Assembly: GCA_035506135.1 (NCBI GenBank)
Contig: DATJPY010000117.1
Location: forward strand, 1-37,311
Direction: 5' to 3'
DNA length: 37,311 nucleotides
Source of the DNA: DATJPY01 sp035506135
GTDB lineage: Bacteria > Myxococcota_A > UBA9160 > PR03
In this document: one piece after another, positions 34,134 through 37,311 of the stretch
How positions within the stretch are numbered: position 1 is the stretch's first letter
Layout: the number at the start of each line of letters is the position of its first letter
The notes under the pieces: model-generated
Databases searched by the model: none
What the model was told of the DNA's origin: nothing
Seen by the model: only the letters and a program-made list of their open reading frames with translations
Made by a program: the position numbers and the translations under genes

Positions 34134-35000
34134 GTGAACAACGTCAAGACCTTCGTCCTGCTGGTCGCCCTATCCGCCCTGCTCGTCTGGGTGGGCGCAG
34201 CCTTCGGAGGACGCCAGGGCGCCACGCTGGCGCTCGTCGTCGCGGGGGCGATGAACATCGGCGCCTACTGGTTCAGCGACCGCATGATCCTCGCCCGCTA
34301 CGGCGCGAAGCCGGTGACCGAGGCGGAGGCGCCCGAGCTCTACGGCATCGCGGCCGAGCTCGCCCAGCGCGACGGCATGCCGATGCCGCGCGTGTACGTG
34401 ATTCCGAGCGAGTCGCCGAACGCCTTCGCGACCGGACGGAGCCCGAGCCACGCGGCGATCGCCGCCACCGCCGGCATCCTGCGCATCCTCGATCGCGACG
34501 AGCTCCGCGCCGTGCTCGCGCACGAGCTCTCACACGTGAAGCACCGCGACACGCTGATCTCGAGCGTGGCGGCCACGCTCGCGGGCGCCATCACCTGGCT
34601 GGCGAGCATGGCGCGCTGGGGAATGCTGTTCGGCGGCGGCCGCGACTCCAACGACCGCGGCACGAACCCGCTCGCGCTGCTGGTCGTCACGATCTTCGCC
34701 GGCCTCGGCGCGACGCTGATCCAGCTCGCGGTCTCGCGCTCGCGCGAGTACGAGGCGGACGCGGGCGGCGCACGCCTGGTGGGCGACGGCGAGGCGCTCG
34801 CCCGTGCGCTCGAGAAGCTCGATGCGGCCTCGCGAGCGGTGCCCATGGACGCGAGCCCCGCCACCGCCCATCTGTTCATCGTGAACCCGCTCGCGGGCGC
34901 ACGCGACAGCGCCGCGAGCGTGCTCGCCCGCATGTTCGGGACCCACCCGCCCACCGCCGAGCGCATCGCCCGGCTGCGGGATCGAAGCTGGGCCCGCTGA
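34134..35000 (+). CDS. htpX: Membrane zinc metalloprotease HtpX
   Basis: A 288-residue integral-membrane M48 protease that degrades misfolded membrane proteins. It has hydrophobic segments at about residues 7-25, 29-48, 141-168 and 179-200, the zinc motif H130-E-L-S-H134, and a third ligand in REYEAD (Glu205). It starts at GTG after GAGGAG with good spacing. The sequence NAFATGRSPSHAAIAATAGIL is the family's conserved substrate-facing segment. The last codons fall in a short 21-bp tandem repeat that continues into the gap before rsmB. Expression in other bacteria is stress-induced; no heat-shock promoter is visible here. Confidence 0.95.
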   Translation: MNNVKTFVLLVALSALLVWVGAAFGGRQGATLALVVAGAMNIGAYWFSDRMILARYGAKPVTEAEAPELYGIAAELAQRDGMPMPRVYVIPSESPNAFATGRSPSHAAIAATAGILRILDRDELRAVLAHELSHVKHRDTLISSVAATLAGAITWLASMARWGMLFGGGRDSNDRGTNPLALLVVTIFAGLGATLIQLAVSRSREYEADAGGARLVGDGEALARALEKLDAASRAVPMDASPATAHLFIVNPLAGARDSAASVLARMFGTHPPTAERIARLRDRSWAR

Positions 35001-35041
35001 GCATCGAGCCGGGCCCTCTGAGCGTCGAGCCGGGCCCGCTG
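34990..35041. repeat. Short tandem repeat, 21-bp unit, about 2.5 copies
   Basis: Units GGGCCCGCTGAGCATCGAGC-C (34990-35010) and GGGCCCTCTGAGCGTCGAGC-C (35011-35031) differ at two positions; a third partial unit runs to 35041. The first includes the htpX stop codon. GGGCCC is itself palindromic. The 21-bp period would keep a reading frame, but no gene uses it convincingly. Confidence 0.75.
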
Positions 35042-35061
35042 CGGCGACCCTCACCGGCCGC

Positions 35062-36477
35062 TTGGGCGCGCGCCTGAGGGCCGAGAGCCGCCCGCGGCGC
35101 GGGGTCGCACCCCGCCGCGGCCGCGCGGATCCCGCCGGCCCGCGAGAGCTCGCGCTCCAGGTCCTGCAGGACGTCGACCACGCGGGCGCCTACGCCGACC
35201 TGGCGCTGCACGCCGCGCTCGCGCGCAGCCGCCTCGCGCCGGCCGATCGCGCGCTCGCGACCGAGCTCGTGTGCGGCTCTCTCCGCTGGCGCGGCCGGCT
35301 CGACTTCGCGCTCGTCCAGGTGCTCGACCGCGGCCTCGATTCGCTCGAGCCCCGCGTGGCCAACGTGCTGCGCCTCGGCGCCTACCAGATCCTCTTCCTC
35401 GACCGGGTACCCGACGCCGTCGCGGTGTCGGAGTCGGTTCGGCTCGCGCGAGCCGTCGGGCTCGAGCGCGCCGCCGGGCTGGTGAACGCCGCCCTCCGAC
35501 GGCTGGCGCGGGAGCGCGAGGCGCTTCCGCTGCCGCTCCTCGCGGACGACCCGCTCGGCCACCTCGTGCACGCGCTCTCGATCCCGCGCTGGATCGCCGA
35601 GCGCTGGATCGCCAGCTACGGCGCGGAGGCAGCGGCCGCGCTGGCGCGCGCGTCGAACGCACGGGCTCCCCACACCGTGCGGACCAACCGGAGGCGCGTC
35701 CAGCGGGATGTACTGCTCGCCGAGCTCCGCGCGCGCTTCCCCGACGCTGAAGCGTGTCGTTTCGCGCCGGACGGGATCTCCCTCGCGCGCGGCGATCTGG
35801 CGGGTGATCCAGCCTTCCGGGAGGGGCGCTTCACGATCCAGGACGAGGCCTCGCAGCTCGTCGTCGAGTGGCTGGACCCCCAGCCCGGCGAGCGGGTGCT
35901 CGACGCCTGCGCCGCGCCCGGCGCCAAGGCCACGGCGATCGCCGAGCGCGTGGGCGAGGCGGGCTTGGTGGTGGCGCTCGATCGCCACGCGCGACGGCTC
36001 GATCTCCTCGCCCGCGACGCAAGGCGCCTCGGGCTCGAGAACGTCCACGCCCTGCGCGCGGACGCCTCGCGTCCGCTCGACGTCTCGCTCGGCGCGGACG
36101 CGCGCTTCGACCGGATCCTGGTCGACGCCCCCTGCTCCGGACTCGGCGCGCTGCGGCGCAACCCCGACGCGCGCTGGCGGCTCGAGCCGGACGCGCCCGC
36201 TCGGCTCGCAGCCGTGCAGCGCTCGATCCTGCTGCAGGTGTGGCCGTTGCTCGTGCCGGGCGGCGTGCTCGTCTACAGTACCTGCACGCTCGCGGTGGAG
36301 GAGAACGAGGCGGTGATCGACGCATTGCTCGCGGACGCGCCGGAGCTGGGGCCCGCCACCGCGCCGACGCCCGCCTCGATCGCGCCGTTCGTCGGGGCGG
36401 ACGGCTTCCTGCGCACGCTGCCCCACCAGACCGACGCTGACGGCTTCTTCGCCGCGCGCCTCGAGCGCACGCGTTGA
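35062..36477 (+). CDS. rsmB: 16S rRNA m5C967 methyltransferase
   Basis: A 471-residue two-domain enzyme. Residues about 30-160 are a NusB-like RNA-binding domain (LALQVLQDVDHAGAYADLALHAAL; LGAYQILFLDRVPDAVAVSESV). The methyltransferase domain has the SAM motif LDACAAPGAKATAIAE, motif IV DAPCSGLG with C358, and motif VI YSTCTL with the catalytic C408. It methylates a 16S rRNA cytosine, C967 in E. coli numbering. The first start codon is TTG at 35062 without a clear ribosome-binding site, and the frame is open upstream, so the N-terminus is uncertain; the first 28 residues are Arg/Pro-rich and unlike the family. The stop overlaps the rpe start (TTGA). Confidence 0.93.
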   Translation: MGARLRAESRPRRGVAPRRGRADPAGPRELALQVLQDVDHAGAYADLALHAALARSRLAPADRALATELVCGSLRWRGRLDFALVQVLDRGLDSLEPRVANVLRLGAYQILFLDRVPDAVAVSESVRLARAVGLERAAGLVNAALRRLAREREALPLPLLADDPLGHLVHALSIPRWIAERWIASYGAEAAAALARASNARAPHTVRTNRRRVQRDVLLAELRARFPDAEACRFAPDGISLARGDLAGDPAFREGRFTIQDEASQLVVEWLDPQPGERVLDACAAPGAKATAIAERVGEAGLVVALDRHARRLDLLARDARRLGLENVHALRADASRPLDVSLGADARFDRILVDAPCSGLGALRRNPDARWRLEPDAPARLAAVQRSILLQVWPLLVPGGVLVYSTCTLAVEENEAVIDALLADAPELGPATAPTPASIAPFVGADGFLRTLPHQTDADGFFAARLERTR

Positions 36478-37148
36478 GCCGTCGCCGCGTCGTCATCGCC
36501 CCCTCGATCCTATCGGCCGACTTCGGGCGGCTCGCCGACGAGGTGCGCGCGGTGGAGGCGGCCGGCGCCGACTGGATCCACGTCGACGTGATGGACGGAC
36601 GCTTCGTGCCGAACCTCACGATCGGGCCCGTCGTGGTGAAGGCGGTGCGGAAGGCGACGCGGCTGCCGCTCGACGTACACCTGATGATCGTCGAGCCCGA
36701 GCGCTACGTGGAGGCCTTCGCAGACGCCGGCGCGGCGACGATCGGCGTCCAGGTGGAGGCCTGCCGCCACCTGCACCGCACGCTTGCGCAGATCCGCGAG
36801 ACGGGCGCGCGCGCCAGCGCCGTGCTCAACCCGGCGACGCCGGCGATCGCGGTCTCGGAGGTGCTCGGCGATCTCGACCAGGTCCTGGTGATGACGGTGA
36901 ACCCCGGCTTCGGAGGCCAGAAGTTCATCGAGTCGATGCTCGAGAAGATCGCGGAGCTGCGCCGCTGGATCGACGAGCGGGGCCTCGACGTGACGCTCGA
37001 GGTCGACGGCGGCGTCGCGCCGGGGACGGTCGGTCGCGCCGCCCGCGCGGGCGCCGACGCCTTCGTGGCCGGGACGGCGGTGTTCGGCGCCGGCGACTAC
37101 CGCGCCGCGATCGACGCCCTACGCAAGGAAGCCGAGACTTCTCGCTGA
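36474..37148 (+). CDS. rpe: Ribulose-phosphate 3-epimerase
   Basis: A 224-residue TIM-barrel enzyme of the pentose phosphate pathway that interconverts ribulose 5-phosphate and xylulose 5-phosphate. IAPSILSADFGRL, HVDVMDGRFVPN (metal ligands His and Asp), DVHLMI, MTVNPGFGGQ and EVDGGV are the classical family motifs, in order and at normal spacing. It starts with TTG overlapping the rsmB stop, so it is translationally coupled. A dispersed repeat begins eight bases after its stop codon. Confidence 0.96.
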   Translation: MSRRRVVIAPSILSADFGRLADEVRAVEAAGADWIHVDVMDGRFVPNLTIGPVVVKAVRKATRLPLDVHLMIVEPERYVEAFADAGAATIGVQVEACRHLHRTLAQIRETGARASAVLNPATPAIAVSEVLGDLDQVLVMTVNPGFGGQKFIESMLEKIAELRRWIDERGLDVTLEVDGGVAPGTVGRAARAGADAFVAGTAVFGAGDYRAAIDALRKEAETSR

Positions 37149-37156
37149 GCGCTCCC

Positions 37157-37276
37157 GTCGCCTCCGGGGCAACCCGCTCGTCTGGATCATCCCGCAAGCG
37201 ATCGCGAAGCGATCGCGCGCAGCGAGGCGAAGCCGAGCGAAGTTCACCAAGACGTGCTGCAGCTCAGCAACCCACC
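37157..37276 (+). repeat. Dispersed hairpin repeat, copy 6 (full length)
   Basis: The most complete copy: GTCGCCTCCGGGGCAACCCG, CTCGTCTGGATCATCCCGCA, hairpin GCGATCGC-GAA-GCGATCGC, GCGCAGCGAGGCGAAGCC, GAGCGAAGTTCACCAAGACG, TGCTGCAGCTCAGCAACCCA. It starts eight bases after the rpe stop and is followed directly by part of another copy. Confidence 0.9.
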
Positions 37277-37311
37277 AATCGGCCGGAGGCCGAATCGCGC
37301 GCAGCGAGGCG
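37277..37311 (+). repeat. Dispersed hairpin repeat, copy 7 (cut by window end)
   Basis: A new hairpin with a different stem, TCGGCC-GGA-GGCCGA, is followed by CGCGCGCAGCGAGGCG, the conserved right block, until the window stops. It abuts copy 6, so the cores can occur in tandem with the left block omitted. Confidence 0.7.

Noticed and set aside
23123..37311. CRISPR array or IS element as explanation for the repeats
   Set aside because: Copies are not regularly spaced, carry no spacers, occur in both orientations, and no cas or transposase gene is in the window.

Overview
The window is a contiguous piece of very GC-rich bacterial chromosome, densely coded on both strands, with no rRNA, transposase, integrase or CRISPR array. 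Several markers point to a deltaproteobacterial or Myxococcota-like organism: an mglB-mglA pair, an elongation factor G of the type shared by mitochondria and by spirochaetes, planctomycetes and deltaproteobacteria, Myxococcus-type Cys-rich repeats with an Arg-rich C-terminal sorting tail, and a class III cyclase fused to an AAA/TPR region. The lineage cannot be fixed more closely from sequence alone.

Layout. 1-1352: 3' part of a secreted Cys-rich, calcium-repeat protein. 1410-4154 (minus): short-chain dehydrogenase, TetR regulator and a diiron ferritin-like protein. 4256-5012 (plus): TerB-like protein and a small basic protein. 9734-5020 (minus): a translation-flavoured run of infA, hexapeptide acyltransferase, 10-formyl-THF-type formyltransferase, EF-G and a P-loop ATPase. 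9797-11137: exported tandem-repeat protein. 11311-11402: tRNA-Ser(CGA). 11436-13551: 3-ketodihydrosphingosine reductase and serine palmitoyltransferase, the first two steps of sphingolipid synthesis. 13869-16928: carrier/HEAT/cyclic-nucleotide-binding fusion. 16980-17978: fatty-acid desaturase. 22860-17861 (minus): adenylate cyclase/AAA protein translationally coupled to lnt. 22971-27187 (plus): SRP RNA, dnaX, ybaB, recR, mglB, mglA. 27335-30049: alpha/beta hydrolase lacking its nucleophile, a ParB-like protein and a spermidine-synthase-like protein. 30048-37148 (plus): priA, def, fmt, htpX, rsmB, rpe.

How the genes work together. Protein synthesis and its maturation dominate (infA, EF-G, two formyltransferases, def, rsmB, SRP RNA), with replication and repair (dnaX, recR, priA) and envelope biology (sphingoid bases, desaturase, lnt, htpX, O-acetyltransferase-like protein). 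The cyclase, the cNMP-binding fusion protein and MglBA suggest cAMP and polarity signalling.

The most unusual feature is a dispersed repeat family of about 85-145 bp, seen seven times (23123, 24400, 25866, 27211, 29177, 37157, 37277). Two conserved blocks flank a short hairpin whose stem sequence and length differ between copies while self-complementarity is kept. Most copies sit just after a gene 3' end. One lies inside dnaX and another forms the C-terminus of the spermidine-synthase-like protein, both read in the same frame. No intergenic stretch exceeds 300 bp.
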